From: Lentisphaerae bacterium GWF2_50_93
Lineage (GTDB): Bacteria > Verrucomicrobiota > Lentisphaeria > Victivallales > GWF2-50-93
DNA: 64,000 bases
Reading direction: 5' to 3'
Assembly: GCA_001804815.1 (NCBI GenBank)
Contig: MHBI01000010.1
Location: forward strand, 62,001 to 126,000
Below, piece after piece: positions 1 through 9,123 of this stretch. The position numbers and the translations under genes were made by a program. The notes under the pieces are model-generated. The model saw only the letters and a program-made list of their open reading frames with translations. It searched no databases and was not told where the DNA came from. The stretch's first letter is position 1. Each line of letters begins with the position of its first letter.

Positions 1-539
1 CTCTTCTGCCCGAGCGCCCAGCAGATAAGTTCGACAACGAGATGGATCTGGATGGCTGCGTCAGAGGTGATAGCTTGAGCGGCACCCTGTGGCTGAATTC
101 CGAGAAAAAGCAGGTTGAGTGGCTGGCCCAGCGCGAAAAGGCTGACTTTACCGGTATATGGGAATGGCCTAGCGCATCGGGCGCTCCAGTGCAACTGAAG
201 ATTGAACGCCGCGACGGCAAACTGGTCGCAATGTATACCGACGTAAGCCGTGATAATGCTCAGCCTATCCCGGTGCCCGACATATACGATTTCGGGGGCG
301 GGTTCTACTTCACCTTGTTGTTGGGTCTGGAAGGAGAGAGATCTAATCGAGTCTACCGAAAACAGAGTCCTCAGGAAAGCTGGCTCGTGGGCGAGGCAAT
401 GATGAATGGCAGTGCTCTCGAAGGAAGACTCCACTCCTATCCCTACGCGGAGGCAACAGAATCTACGTCAAAGCCTGCGCCAAAGCTTCAGTCCCGAGAA
501 TGGAAGCCCAAACGGGTGGACAATGAGGCCAAAAAATGA
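1..539 (+). CDS. Hypothetical protein, 5' end outside the window
   Basis: The frame is open from base 3, so the Met at base 42 is probably internal and the gene begins upstream. The visible ~179 residues contain a beta-rich stretch (FTGIWEW, then alternating charged/hydrophobic segments, GGGFYFTLLLG) that looks like a small beta-barrel or lipocalin-like fold. The tail is Pro/Ser/Lys-rich and ends in KPKRVDNEAKK. I do not recognise the family. The reading frame and composition look like a real gene, but function is unknown. No partner gene is visible on this strand downstream. Confidence 0.55.
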   Translation, partial: LLPERPADKFDNEMDLDGCVRGDSLSGTLWLNSEKKQVEWLAQREKADFTGIWEWPSASGAPVQLKIERRDGKLVAMYTDVSRDNAQPIPVPDIYDFGGGFYFTLLLGLEGERSNRVYRKQSPQESWLVGEAMMNGSALEGRLHSYPYAEATESTSKPAPKLQSREWKPKRVDNEAKK

Positions 540-643
540 TGACAGTCCAGAAATGAAGCAAACACAGGATGAAAGAGCCGAACCAGCGCCTGCATTTTAC
601 GTCGCTACCACGCCGAAAACTGGCCCGCCGACTCATTTGAGCA

Positions 644-663
644 CACAGACAGGAATGTCTGTG
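644..663. repeat. Hairpin repeat CACAGACA-ggaa-TGTCTGTG
   Basis: Perfect 8 bp arms around a 4-base loop. The same design, with the loop read on the other strand (GCAGACA-ttcc-TGTCTGC), occurs at 45466-45483, so this is a dispersed hairpin family rather than a unique terminator. Confidence 0.6.
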
Positions 664-763
664 CTACTTTTTAGAGAAAATTCATTTTGAGATTACCTTT
701 TCGAGCAGCGTCTATCTAGTTGATCCTTATACAGAATGCATAAACGCCAAGTAATAATGTGAT

Positions 764-818
764 ACAGGCGTCTCGCCTGTAATTTTTCTTTTCCTTTTTT
801 CACAGGCGAGACGCCTGT
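764..818. repeat. Nested inverted repeat, ACAGGCG family
   Basis: A 17 bp unit at 764-780 (ACAGGCG-tct-CGCCTGT) recurs as its exact reverse complement at 802-818 with a 21-base pyrimidine-rich spacer. Each arm is itself nearly palindromic, so either two small hairpins or one long cruciform can form. It lies between the end of gene 1 and the 3' end of the sialate esterase gene. The same core appears at 22183-22203 and inside the RHS gene at 28544-28562. Confidence 0.7.
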
Positions 819-846
819 ACCACGTTCTTTCCAGATATAAAACAAC

Positions 847-2832
847 CTATTTCGCGTGCCGCGTGCTGCACATCCAGTTGTCGGTGCGGAACGGGGACGC
901 GGGCAGTCCGAGGTCGTTGCCGAAATTGCATTCGGGGTTGTCGGCCCAGGCGTAGCGTGCCGCGACCGGCTTCTTCACCTTGCTGGAACTTACGACCACC
1001 GTGTTTCCAACTATCTTCGCTTCAGCCCACTGGAATTTCTTAGTTGAGTCCGCAACTGCAAACCCCCGCAGCTTCTTGCCGTCAAGGGATTCAAGTCCGG
1101 CGTTTGATGTCTCGAACTTGAGGACGATCGAATCGCCCTTGACCTTCATTTCCCTGTAGACCGGTCCGTCGCAGACGATGTTTTTCCCGTAGACCTTGTT
1201 GACTGCCTGGAGGGCAAGCCTGAGTCCAACATCCTTCTTGTTCTTTGGATGTATGTCCTTCGCCTCGCCGATGTCTATCGCAACCGCCAATCCGCAGTTA
1301 GGCACTTTGACCGATGTGAGTAGCTGTGCCTCCCTGAGTTCCGCCCAGGCGCTTTCACATGGAATTTCATGGCTCTCCATGTAGTTCGCAAGCTGCACTA
1401 TCAGGAAAGAGAAATTCCCGCAATCCCAGTTCTTCCTCCAGTCGCGTATCATCACCGGAAGCAGCGTCCTGTACTGGTAGGCCCTGTCGGTATTGGAACA
1501 GCCCTGGTACCAGATCGCGCCCTTGATTCTGAGTGAAAGTATCGGGCTTATCATCGCATTGTAAAGCTTCGAACTGTTTATCACGGAGGAAACTATGATG
1601 CCGAGTTCGACGGCGGTAAGCCATTTTCCCTTGAGGCTGATCTCTTCGTTGGAATTGCCTGCAGGATATATTTTCATCTTCTCCGCAGGGCCCATCATTC
1701 CGCCGGACATGAACTGGTCGAATATCCTGATGGCGATAACTGCCTCGCCCTTTTCCACAAGCTTTCCGGGCACTGAATATTTTCTCGGGGTCGACCACCA
1801 GTTCTCTGTCTCCTTGCCGGTGCGTCCGACTTCATTGCCGTTGAAGAAAGCGACATCGAAATCGTCCAGCGCTCCGAGTTCGAGACATAGGTCCTTGCCT
1901 TCCCAGGACGCGGGAATCTTTATCTTCTTCCTGAACCACACGGCACCGTCGAGCATGATGCCCTGGCTCTCCCATGATCCGGGGGCATTCAGTTCAACCC
2001 ATCTCGAGTCATCGTAATATGGTTTAGCCCAGTCGGCGGTCAGCTTGTTTCTTCCTGGATCGGCGAGGATTCCATTCGAATCGTGCTTGAGCCCCTTTGG
2101 AGGATCGAACTTGCATATCTTCGTGTATGGCTGGAGCGCCTTCTTATAGTTTGAGATACTTTCCTGGGTAAGATGCCCGAGTTCGGGGTACGCTTTCAGA
2201 GCCTCGCGGCTGGTCCAGGCCTCGGCCTTTGTCCCGCCCCAGCTCGTATGTATCAGTCCGAGGGGGATTCCGAGCATCCTGTAGAGCTCCATTCCGAAAT
2301 AATATGCGACTCCTGAAAACTGTGCGACTGTTTCTGGATTGCATTCCATCCAAATGGCATCGCATTCCTCGGCAGGCTTGTCCGCCATCACCCTGGGAAC
2401 GCTGAACAGCCTGATTGCGGGATTCGCAGACCTCCTGATGGCGTCATCTCCGCCGATAGTCTGCTTGAGCGGCCATTCCATGTTCGACTGGCCAGAACAT
2501 ACCCAGACGTCGCCGACAAGAATATTTTTGATTTGGAGACTTGAGGATTTGGAGATTGGGAGATTGGAGGATTTGGAGATTTTAAGACCAGGGGATTTGG
2601 AGATTTTTGAGGAGGTGATGGTCATAGTGCGAGGTTCGCGGGAAATTGCGACAGGATCAAGATCCACGGACCATCTGCCGTTCTTTCCGGCGGTCGCGTT
2701 TTTTTTCTGGTCGGCGAATTCAACAGTCACCCTGTCGCCGGGAGCGGACCATCCCCATACCGGGAAATCCATTCCGTGCTGGAGTACCATGCCGCTGCTG
2801 AAGATCGACGGGAGGCGGAGAGTGTGTTTCAT
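847..2832 (-). CDS. Sialate O-acetylesterase (SGNH/GDSL-type)
   Basis: 661 residues, the usual size of the family (EC 3.1.1.53), which removes O-acetyl groups from sialic acids or similarly acetylated glycans. The catalytic Ser lies in CSGQSNMEWPL and the likely Asp/His in DIHPKNKKDVGLRL. A jelly-roll sugar-binding insert (GSWESQGIMLDGAVWFRK onward) interrupts the SGNH domain, as is typical. No signal peptide is visible at the annotated ATG. Residues ~77-105 carry an odd low-complexity insert of SKSP/SKSS repeats just before the conserved block (see the repeat at 2521-2612). The gene follows speA on the same strand after a hairpin. Confidence 0.88.
   Translation of the reverse strand: MKHTLRLPSIFSSGMVLQHGMDFPVWGWSAPGDRVTVEFADQKKNATAGKNGRWSVDLDPVAISREPRTMTITSSKISKSPGLKISKSSNLPISKSSSLQIKNILVGDVWVCSGQSNMEWPLKQTIGGDDAIRRSANPAIRLFSVPRVMADKPAEECDAIWMECNPETVAQFSGVAYYFGMELYRMLGIPLGLIHTSWGGTKAEAWTSREALKAYPELGHLTQESISNYKKALQPYTKICKFDPPKGLKHDSNGILADPGRNKLTADWAKPYYDDSRWVELNAPGSWESQGIMLDGAVWFRKKIKIPASWEGKDLCLELGALDDFDVAFFNGNEVGRTGKETENWWSTPRKYSVPGKLVEKGEAVIAIRIFDQFMSGGMMGPAEKMKIYPAGNSNEEISLKGKWLTAVELGIIVSSVINSSKLYNAMISPILSLRIKGAIWYQGCSNTDRAYQYRTLLPVMIRDWRKNWDCGNFSFLIVQLANYMESHEIPCESAWAELREAQLLTSVKVPNCGLAVAIDIGEAKDIHPKNKKDVGLRLALQAVNKVYGKNIVCDGPVYREMKVKGDSIVLKFETSNAGLESLDGKKLRGFAVADSTKKFQWAEAKIVGNTVVVSSSKVKKPVAARYAWADNPECNFGNDLGLPASPFRTDNWMCSTRHAK
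2521..2612 (-). repeat. Imperfect tandem repeat inside the esterase gene
   Basis: On the coding strand, units close to AATCTCCAAATCC/CCAATCTCC repeat about six times, keep the frame and encode a Lys/Ile/Ser-rich linker (KISKSPGLKISKSSNLPISK). The surrounding protein is ordinary family sequence, so this is a short-repeat insertion tolerated in a loop between the N-terminal beta domain and the catalytic Ser block. Confidence 0.65.
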
Positions 2833-2854
2833 ATCCTAGGGGGCCTTTCATTAT

Positions 2855-2882
2855 AAAATTTTTCTGAAAGAAAAATTTATTA
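2855..2882 (-). terminator. Stop-codon hairpin terminator after speA
   Basis: On the minus strand the speA stop TAA is followed at once by TAAATTTTTC, a 5-base loop and GAAAAATTTTA. The stem is ~10 bp and AT-rich. The same layout, a palindrome beginning at the stop codon, occurs after rpoD (47809-47834) and between 55318 and 55341. Confidence 0.55.
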
Positions 2883-4799
2883 TCTCTCAAAATACGTATA
2901 CCCGCGGAGACCGTTTTCAAAGGCGTCCATGATGACCTTGCGTTCCTCAGGCGTGATTTTTCCGGCCTGCACCGCATCTTCGGCATTATCCCTGAACTGC
3001 GCCAATATGGCCTTGGGATCATATTCCACGTAGGAAAGTACATCAGACACGGAGTCGCCTTCAATCTCGCGGACAAGTTCATATCCACCGGCTTCATTCA
3101 CCCTTATGCTGACGACATTCGTGTCACCGAGCAGGTTGTGGAGGTCGCCGAGGGTTTCCTGGTATGCGCCGACCAGGAAAACACCCAGATAATACTCCTC
3201 GTCCGGCTTCATCTCATGCAGGGGCAGCGCCTTCCTGACATCGCGCAGATCAATGAACTTGTCTATTTTGCCATCGCAGTCGCAGGTGATGTCGGCGATT
3301 ATGGCCTCGCGCTGCGGAGCTTCGTTGAGCCTGTGTATCGGCATAATCGGGAACAGATGGTTGATCGCCCATGAGTCGGGAAGCGACTGGAACACGCTGA
3401 AATTACCATAATAGATATCGGCAAGGGCCGCTTCTATGCCGTCGAATTCATCCGGAACGTATTTGAGCTTTCCGATGTCCTTTGCGATATTCACGACGAC
3501 ATTCCAGAAGATCCGCTCCGACAACGCCCGTTCCCTGAGGGAGATGTCGCCGTTCTTGAACAGCTGCCTGATTTCATCCCTATAGTAGACGGCGTCGTTG
3601 TAGCACTCCTGGATATTCTTTGAATTCAGGGCTTTTGCTACTTCCATGAGGTTGTGGATCATCTCATGAGCATTCTTCGGAAGCTTTTCAGGAAGCGCTA
3701 CGGCCTCGAACTTGCTCACATCCAGAATATTGAAGATAAGGACGGAATAGTATGCGACAGTGGCCCTTCCGGACTCGGTGATTATGTCAGGGTGCGGAAT
3801 GTTCTTCTCGTTGAGGGTGGTCATTATCATTTCAATGATGTCCGCGCAATATTCCTCAAGCGTGTAGTTCCTGCTGCTGGGGAAATTGGTGTGCGAACCG
3901 TCATAATCGACCGCAAGTCCTCCTCCGAGATCCAGGTATCCCATTTTCGCGCCTTCCTCGACAAGGCCGGAATAGATCCTGCACGCCTCGACGATCGCCG
4001 CGCGGATGTCGCGGATGTTGGAAATCTGCGAGCCGAGATGGTAGTGGAGCAGCTGCAGGCAGTCGAGCATGTTCTTTTCGCGGAGCATGTCTATGACATC
4101 CACGAGCTCGCTTGTGTTGAGCCCGAACACGCTCCTGTCGCCTCCGGATTCAGTCCAGTGCCCACCGGCGCGTGATGAAAGCTTGATCCTGATCCCGATG
4201 AGGGGTTTCACGTTGAGCTTTGCGGCTCGTTCGAGGATGAGCGGAAGTTCGCTGGGCATTTCGAGTACGAAGAAGCAGTTAAGCCCCATCTTCCTGGCGT
4301 AGAGCCCGAGGTCCACGAACTCCTCGTCCTTGTATCCGTTGCAGATCAGGCATGCTTCCGTGTCCTTGAGCGTCGATATGGCGACTATGAGTTCGGCCTT
4401 GCTGCCTGCTTCGAGACCGTGATGGTATCTTGAGCCGAACTTGGTGACTTCCTCGATGACCTGCTGCTGCTGGTTGACCTTGATGGGATACACGCCCTTG
4501 AAGGCGCCCTTGTAGTCGAACTTCTCGATCGCGGCCCTGAAAGTCTCATGTAGGATGGTGATCTGGGAGTCGAGGATGTTTCCGAGCCTGAGGAGCACCG
4601 GCACGTCCATTCCCCTTGCCTTGAGCCCGTTTATCACCTCGGGGATGCTTATGGTCGGAGGCTTGCCCGACCCCATCGGAGTTATTACGACCTCCCCTTT
4701 CTCAGATATGCTGAAGTATCCGGCACCCCAGTTCCTTATGCCGTAGAGATCGGTTGAATTCTCAACCGTCCATCTTTCCAATTGTTCTTTTTTTATCAC
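2880..4799 (-). CDS. speA: Biosynthetic arginine decarboxylase
   Basis: 639 residues, matching SpeA (EC 4.1.1.19), a PLP fold-III enzyme that makes agmatine from arginine for polyamine synthesis in the cytoplasm. The PLP lysine is in YPIKVNQQQQ (about residue 107). Other signatures are HYHLGSQISNIRDI, LDLGGGLAVDYDGS and the C-terminal ITCDCDGKID holding the active-site Cys. Translation appears to start at GTG, because no in-frame ATG lies near the conserved N-terminus and no clear Shine-Dalgarno is visible. No agmatinase or agmatine deiminase gene is adjacent. Confidence 0.96.
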   Translation of the reverse strand: MIKKEQLERWTVENSTDLYGIRNWGAGYFSISEKGEVVITPMGSGKPPTISIPEVINGLKARGMDVPVLLRLGNILDSQITILHETFRAAIEKFDYKGAFKGVYPIKVNQQQQVIEEVTKFGSRYHHGLEAGSKAELIVAISTLKDTEACLICNGYKDEEFVDLGLYARKMGLNCFFVLEMPSELPLILERAAKLNVKPLIGIRIKLSSRAGGHWTESGGDRSVFGLNTSELVDVIDMLREKNMLDCLQLLHYHLGSQISNIRDIRAAIVEACRIYSGLVEEGAKMGYLDLGGGLAVDYDGSHTNFPSSRNYTLEEYCADIIEMIMTTLNEKNIPHPDIITESGRATVAYYSVLIFNILDVSKFEAVALPEKLPKNAHEMIHNLMEVAKALNSKNIQECYNDAVYYRDEIRQLFKNGDISLRERALSERIFWNVVVNIAKDIGKLKYVPDEFDGIEAALADIYYGNFSVFQSLPDSWAINHLFPIMPIHRLNEAPQREAIIADITCDCDGKIDKFIDLRDVRKALPLHEMKPDEEYYLGVFLVGAYQETLGDLHNLLGDTNVVSIRVNEAGGYELVREIEGDSVSDVLSYVEYDPKAILAQFRDNAEDAVQAGKITPEERKVIMDAFENGLRGYTYFER

Positions 4800-4822
4800 G
4801 TGATTATTTTTTCACAGTCAAA

Positions 4823-4851
4823 ATATTATTTTTACAATGAAAAAATAATAT
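4823..4851. terminator. Perfect AT-rich inverted repeat between adaptor gene and speA
   Basis: ATATTATTTTT and AAAAATAATAT form an 11 bp perfect stem with a 7-base loop. A second weaker stem (CCGG..TTTTC / GAAAA..CCGG) sits at 4864-4893. Together they could end the transcript coming from 4940-6085 and isolate speA, or act as a leader structure for speA whose GTG is ~25 bases away. Confidence 0.45.
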
Positions 4852-4939
4852 ATTGGCTCCACCGGTCTTTTCAACGAAGAAAACCGGCTATGAAAAACAA
4901 ATATGAGTTCCGTGAATTCGCACGGAATGTCAAATGCCC

Positions 4940-6085
4940 CTACTCCACAACCACTTTGACCTTGTCTCCAGGCCGCAGCATCCATCTGCGCGGCTGGTAG
5001 ACAACCCTGCTTCCATCCTTGAGGCCTTCAGGAGGGGAAAGGAGGAGGAAGTCTCCTGGTTTGACACCTCCGGGATTTTCTACGCTCTGCCAAATCGAGT
5101 TGACGCCGAAACTCTTATATCTGTCAAGGCTCTTGACATATTTTTTCCCGGCAATGAACTGTCTGCTTATTATTTTCTTATCCCCAAGGATATTCTGTTC
5201 CTTCGCGAACCATATGAATGTTCCTTTCTCGTCTTTGAAGACCGATATCTCTGGAACCCACATGATCTTGCTGAAATCCTCGTCGCCGTTCGTGACAAAT
5301 GAAACTGATTCCGCTATGGGAAGCTTTTTCTCCTCTTCGGTAAGCTGGTAGGCAGGTACTTTCTGGTTATCTACAAACAAATTCAGCTTTTTTGAATCTG
5401 TCGTTCCATCTTCAAGCCATACGAGATCAAGGCGCTCTCCGTTTACAGGTGAAAGAACACTGATCTTGTTGGCAAGCGAAACCTTCCTTGAGAAATCCTC
5501 CGGAACTTCCACGGTGACTTTCATCACTACGTAAAGGGAGAGCCTGACAACAGGAATGCCGGAACTGACCCAGGTTCCTTCGGTCGAGAGCTGAGATTCA
5601 ATCTCACCATAAAACGGCGCCCTCAGATAGCACGCTTCAAGGTTATATTTTGCAGTGCTCAGCGAAGCCTCGGCCTTCTTCTGCTGGGCAAGAGACTGAT
5701 CGTGCTCCTTCTGGGCCGCGACCATGTCCTTCTGGCTGAGGGCGTTCTTTTCCATGAGCTGTTTGCATCTGGCCAGTCCGAGTTCTTTTTCCTTGACATC
5801 CGCAGTTGCCTGTTTCAGGTCGGCTTCACTGGCGGCAAGCGCAGCTTCACTAAGAGATGTATCCTGCCTGGCTATGACACTCCCTTTGGTAATTACGTTG
5901 CTTTTCGAGTCGTAGATAGCCGGTGAAACGCGGGTTCCGACCTGTCCTATTTCAACTATCCTGCCAGAATTCTCAAAGGCCAGTTCAGCGCTCTTGAAGC
6001 GCTCCACTGTTCCGGTGAATTCCTCTGCCTGCCCGCAGAAGAGGGAAACTGACAGGAGAAGAGATGTGAAAATCAGTTTTTTCAT
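4940..6085 (-). CDS. Periplasmic adaptor (HlyD/RND membrane-fusion-like) protein
   Basis: 381 residues with a clear signal peptide (MKKLIFTSLLLSVSLFCGQA). The order is beta-barrel/lipoyl half, a coiled-coil hairpin rich in Ala/Lys/Gln/Glu at ~75-145, the second lipoyl half with LRAPFYGEIES at ~155, then a beta-barrel domain and a C-terminal membrane-proximal domain. This is the layout of the adaptor of tripartite efflux pumps or of an ABC-type exporter. No inner-membrane pump or outer-membrane channel gene is next to it, so its partner must lie elsewhere and the substrate cannot be inferred. Confidence 0.82.
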   Translation of the reverse strand: MKKLIFTSLLLSVSLFCGQAEEFTGTVERFKSAELAFENSGRIVEIGQVGTRVSPAIYDSKSNVITKGSVIARQDTSLSEAALAASEADLKQATADVKEKELGLARCKQLMEKNALSQKDMVAAQKEHDQSLAQQKKAEASLSTAKYNLEACYLRAPFYGEIESQLSTEGTWVSSGIPVVRLSLYVVMKVTVEVPEDFSRKVSLANKISVLSPVNGERLDLVWLEDGTTDSKKLNLFVDNQKVPAYQLTEEEKKLPIAESVSFVTNGDEDFSKIMWVPEISVFKDEKGTFIWFAKEQNILGDKKIISRQFIAGKKYVKSLDRYKSFGVNSIWQSVENPGGVKPGDFLLLSPPEGLKDGSRVVYQPRRWMLRPGDKVKVVVE

Positions 6086-6363
6086 GAAAATCCTTCCTTT
6101 TGAATTTAGAAGCAGCTTATAATCAACCTATAATATATTGTCATAGGTGATTTTCAAGATTTAATGATTCCTGATCTCCTGTGATTTTGAAACCCCACTT
6201 TCCATGTATCGCCATCATGGCAGCACATCCTCATATGTTAAAAGGAAGGCTGAAAGCTCGCACTTGGCGCATTTCACAAAATCCACTATTGTCCCATATC
6301 CATAATTTACTTTTGCATCCCATATGCTAGGTTTATAACTTGCTCTTATGCAATGGAGTCCTT

Positions 6364-6906
6364 ATGCAGCAGAAGAAAAACAGATTAATGGCGTTCTTGA
6401 ATACCAGCCTCGGACTATGGCTGCTGTCTACATGCGCCGTAGGCCTCATTTCGTTCGGATATAAGCAATTAAGCTCCTACACATCCGAGAAGGAGAAAAA
6501 ATCGAACCAGATAATCAGGATAAAGATAGAGATAGCCCAGCGCGTTGCACAGTATCTGTCACAAATAAAGGAGACAGTAGAGGCGAAAGGATTTGACGTG
6601 AACATCCCCAACGAGAAAATTGCCTCTGCAACATTATCGCTGCTCAAGCCTCCGAGCGCGACAAAGGATTCCAAGTACCAGATATATGCCGCATTCGACG
6701 AATACAAGGATCGGCCCGTGGTATCGCTGATCGTTGAACTGACTGTAATTGTTGACGAAAAGGAACGGGAGAGAGTAACTCCGGGCGTGGCTCAATTGTC
6801 GTCGCTTACGCCGGACGCACTATCGAAAATGTCAACCAATGAAATAGATCAGAGGTTCAAGGAGATGTTCATCACGGAATACTGGAAGGACATAGAGGAA
6901 TATTGA
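6364..6906 (+). CDS. Small single-pass membrane protein, unknown function
   Basis: 180 residues from the ATG at 6364, chosen because GGAG at 6354-6357 lies 6 bases upstream; the longer frame from TTG at 6340 covers that ribosome site. One N-terminal membrane helix (LGLWLLSTCAVGLISFGY) is followed by a Lys/Glu-rich helix and a soluble alpha/beta domain. It ends 28 bases before the S9 peptidase gene on the same strand, so the two are probably co-transcribed. Function not recognised. Confidence 0.6.
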   Translation: MQQKKNRLMAFLNTSLGLWLLSTCAVGLISFGYKQLSSYTSEKEKKSNQIIRIKIEIAQRVAQYLSQIKETVEAKGFDVNIPNEKIASATLSLLKPPSATKDSKYQIYAAFDEYKDRPVVSLIVELTVIVDEKERERVTPGVAQLSSLTPDALSKMSTNEIDQRFKEMFITEYWKDIEEY

Positions 6907-6934
6907 GGGAACTTCTTAATAAAAGGAGACGGAG

Positions 6935-9016
6935 ATGATGGGAAAGCATACTGTAAATCTTTTACAGGCACTGGCTGTTGCGGCACTTTTGCCTGTGGCT
7001 GGCTGTTCTCTGCATTCCATAAAAGACGGCAATGCCGAAGCCTCAAAAGGTACGCCCGAACGCCACATCTTCAATCCCGCGGGATGGACCGTTGAGGACG
7101 GCCTCTCCAGTGCGCTAATCATAGGTGTCCAGGTTTCACCTGATGGATCCGAAATCGCCTATACTGCCATGCGTGCACATTTCACGGGCGGATTCAATGG
7201 ATGGACCTCGGAGATCTACGTTTCAGGCGCGGGTGGTTCGAGAAAGAGGCAGATCGGTGCCGGTTTAGGCATGGTTGACTCGCCGAAATGGTCTCCTGAC
7301 GGCTCGCAGATTGCATTCCTCTCCACTGTTGTCGAGGGCAATCTCAAGGGCAGCAGGCAGATCTTCCGTTCACCATCAGCCTGCGGAGAATCCGAAATAT
7401 TGACCGCCGCACCTAACGGCATCACGGGTTTCAGCTGGTCTCCAAAAGGCGGGCAATTTGTATTTACCTCTCCTGATATTGTCGAACCTGTTCCGGGTCC
7501 CGGCGGACCTGCGGACGACGCGGTCGTCGCAGATGCAAATGCCACCCGCATAAACTTATGGTTGGTCGATGCCAAACCGAAAACCGAGCCGAAGCGGATG
7601 ACCAAAGGCGACTACTCGATCGAAAGCTACGCCTGGGCACCCGATGAGAAAAGCATTGCATTCACACATTCCCGGGCATCGGCACCAGAGGGATGGCATA
7701 GTGATATAAGCGTCGTGGATATAGCGACGGGAAAGGTGACCTTGTTGGCCGGAACACCTGCCGCGGAAATGCAGCCTCTGTTCTCGCCGGATGGTTCCAC
7801 GATCGCCTTCATACGGGGTGAAAATCCCACGGCTGATTTCAGCGGATGGAGAGTGGAACTCCTTCCGATGCCCGGCTCATTGAAAGGCATCGCCAGGACG
7901 CTTGCCGCTACACCCAATGAGATGCCGATACTCATCGGCTGGTCCGCAGACGGCAAGACACTGTTCTTCGAAGAGGCTTTCAGAATGGTCCATATACTCG
8001 GCGCGCTGCCGGTCTCGGGCGACGCTCCTGCAATATTAAGCGCTTCAGACAAATTGGTCGAGTTTGTCTCTTTAAACAGAAACGGTACCGTGTTCGGATT
8101 TACGATGCAGGACTCCGCCACTCCGCAGGAGGCTTATATGGCAGCAGTCCCCACCCGTGGAAATCTCACAGTCCAGAGCGTTTCTGCTGAAAACAGCGAC
8201 ATAGCCAAAATGCCGGTGCCGAAAATGGAGATTCTGGGCTGGAAATCCTCGGACGGCACGCTTATCGAGGGAATTCTCACATATCCCTTAGGCTACGAGA
8301 CTGGGAAGAAATACCCTCTTGTCCTGTCCGTTCATGGCGGTCCTGCCGAGAAGTTTTCGCAGAGCTACTTCGGCCAGCCGGACGTCTACCCATATGTAAT
8401 GTGGTCAAAGAACGGCTATGCGATCTTACGGATCAATCCACGAGGATCAGGAGGGTATGGCGCGGCATTCCGCAAAGCCAACGTAGCCAATTGGAACGGT
8501 GGACCTTACGACGATCTCATGTCCGGCGTGGATAAAGTCATTGCCATGGGAGTGGCCGATCCCGCCAGGCTCACAGTAGTAGGCTGGAGCTATGGTGGAT
8601 ACATGACAGCAAACATCACAACGCGTACCAACCGCTTCAAGGCCGCCGTGGTAGGCGCAGGTCCTGTAAATCTTGTATCGCAGGCTGGAACCTCGGATCT
8701 TCCTGAAATGATTCCGGCCTACATGGCCGCTTATCCATGGGAGAAGCCGGACGTGTACCGGAGCCAGTCCCCGATCTTCTCCGTCTCGAAGGTAAAGACT
8801 CCGACAATGATCCTGCACGGAACAGACGACACGCGCGTGCCATATTCACAGGGGCAGGAGTGGCATGCTGCTCTTAGAGCTCTCAGTGTGGAGAGCACGT
8901 TCGTGGGCTATCCCCGCTCGGGACACGTCGTGCGCGAACCGCAGTTGATGAAAGATCTTCAGCTACGGGTACTGGAGTGGATTGAGAGACATTTGGCGGC
9001 CGATGTTAAAAAATAG
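6935..9016 (+). CDS. S9 family prolyl-oligopeptidase-type peptidase lipoprotein
   Basis: 693 residues. The N-terminus MGKHTVNLLQALAVAALLPVAGC is a lipoprotein signal with lipobox ending at Cys (~24). A TolB/WD40-like beta-propeller fills ~60-430 (repeated WSPDGSQIAF, WAPDEKSIAF, FSPDGSTIAF blades). The C-terminal alpha/beta hydrolase has Ser552 in GWSYGGYM, Asp632 in HGTDDTRVP and His664 in GHVV. This is the dipeptidyl- or acylaminoacyl-peptidase type of S9 and should cleave short peptides in the periplasm or at the outer membrane. GGAGACGGAG precedes two consecutive ATGs. Confidence 0.93.
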   Translation: MMGKHTVNLLQALAVAALLPVAGCSLHSIKDGNAEASKGTPERHIFNPAGWTVEDGLSSALIIGVQVSPDGSEIAYTAMRAHFTGGFNGWTSEIYVSGAGGSRKRQIGAGLGMVDSPKWSPDGSQIAFLSTVVEGNLKGSRQIFRSPSACGESEILTAAPNGITGFSWSPKGGQFVFTSPDIVEPVPGPGGPADDAVVADANATRINLWLVDAKPKTEPKRMTKGDYSIESYAWAPDEKSIAFTHSRASAPEGWHSDISVVDIATGKVTLLAGTPAAEMQPLFSPDGSTIAFIRGENPTADFSGWRVELLPMPGSLKGIARTLAATPNEMPILIGWSADGKTLFFEEAFRMVHILGALPVSGDAPAILSASDKLVEFVSLNRNGTVFGFTMQDSATPQEAYMAAVPTRGNLTVQSVSAENSDIAKMPVPKMEILGWKSSDGTLIEGILTYPLGYETGKKYPLVLSVHGGPAEKFSQSYFGQPDVYPYVMWSKNGYAILRINPRGSGGYGAAFRKANVANWNGGPYDDLMSGVDKVIAMGVADPARLTVVGWSYGGYMTANITTRTNRFKAAVVGAGPVNLVSQAGTSDLPEMIPAYMAAYPWEKPDVYRSQSPIFSVSKVKTPTMILHGTDDTRVPYSQGQEWHAALRALSVESTFVGYPRSGHVVREPQLMKDLQLRVLEWIERHLAADVKK

Positions 9017-9123
9017 TCTCGCAATTGGAAAGCCTTTGCTGGTTGCGTCCCTTTGCCATCTCTGATACGTATAGGGCCGACTCCATGAAAAAGTAAATCT
9101 AAAAATACAAAAAGGGCCGACAG

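Larger units (their letters stand above)
540..846. other. Intergenic stretch with palindromic repeats
   Basis: About 300 bases without a convincing gene. It holds two hairpin elements described separately (644-663 and 764-818). A 94-codon frame overlapping the end of the first gene (406-690) has no family features and runs through the first hairpin, so I do not call it. Confidence 0.5.

Noticed and set aside
406..690. 94-codon frame overlapping the end of the first gene
   Set aside because: Overlaps 134 bases of the better frame and runs through a repeat hairpin.
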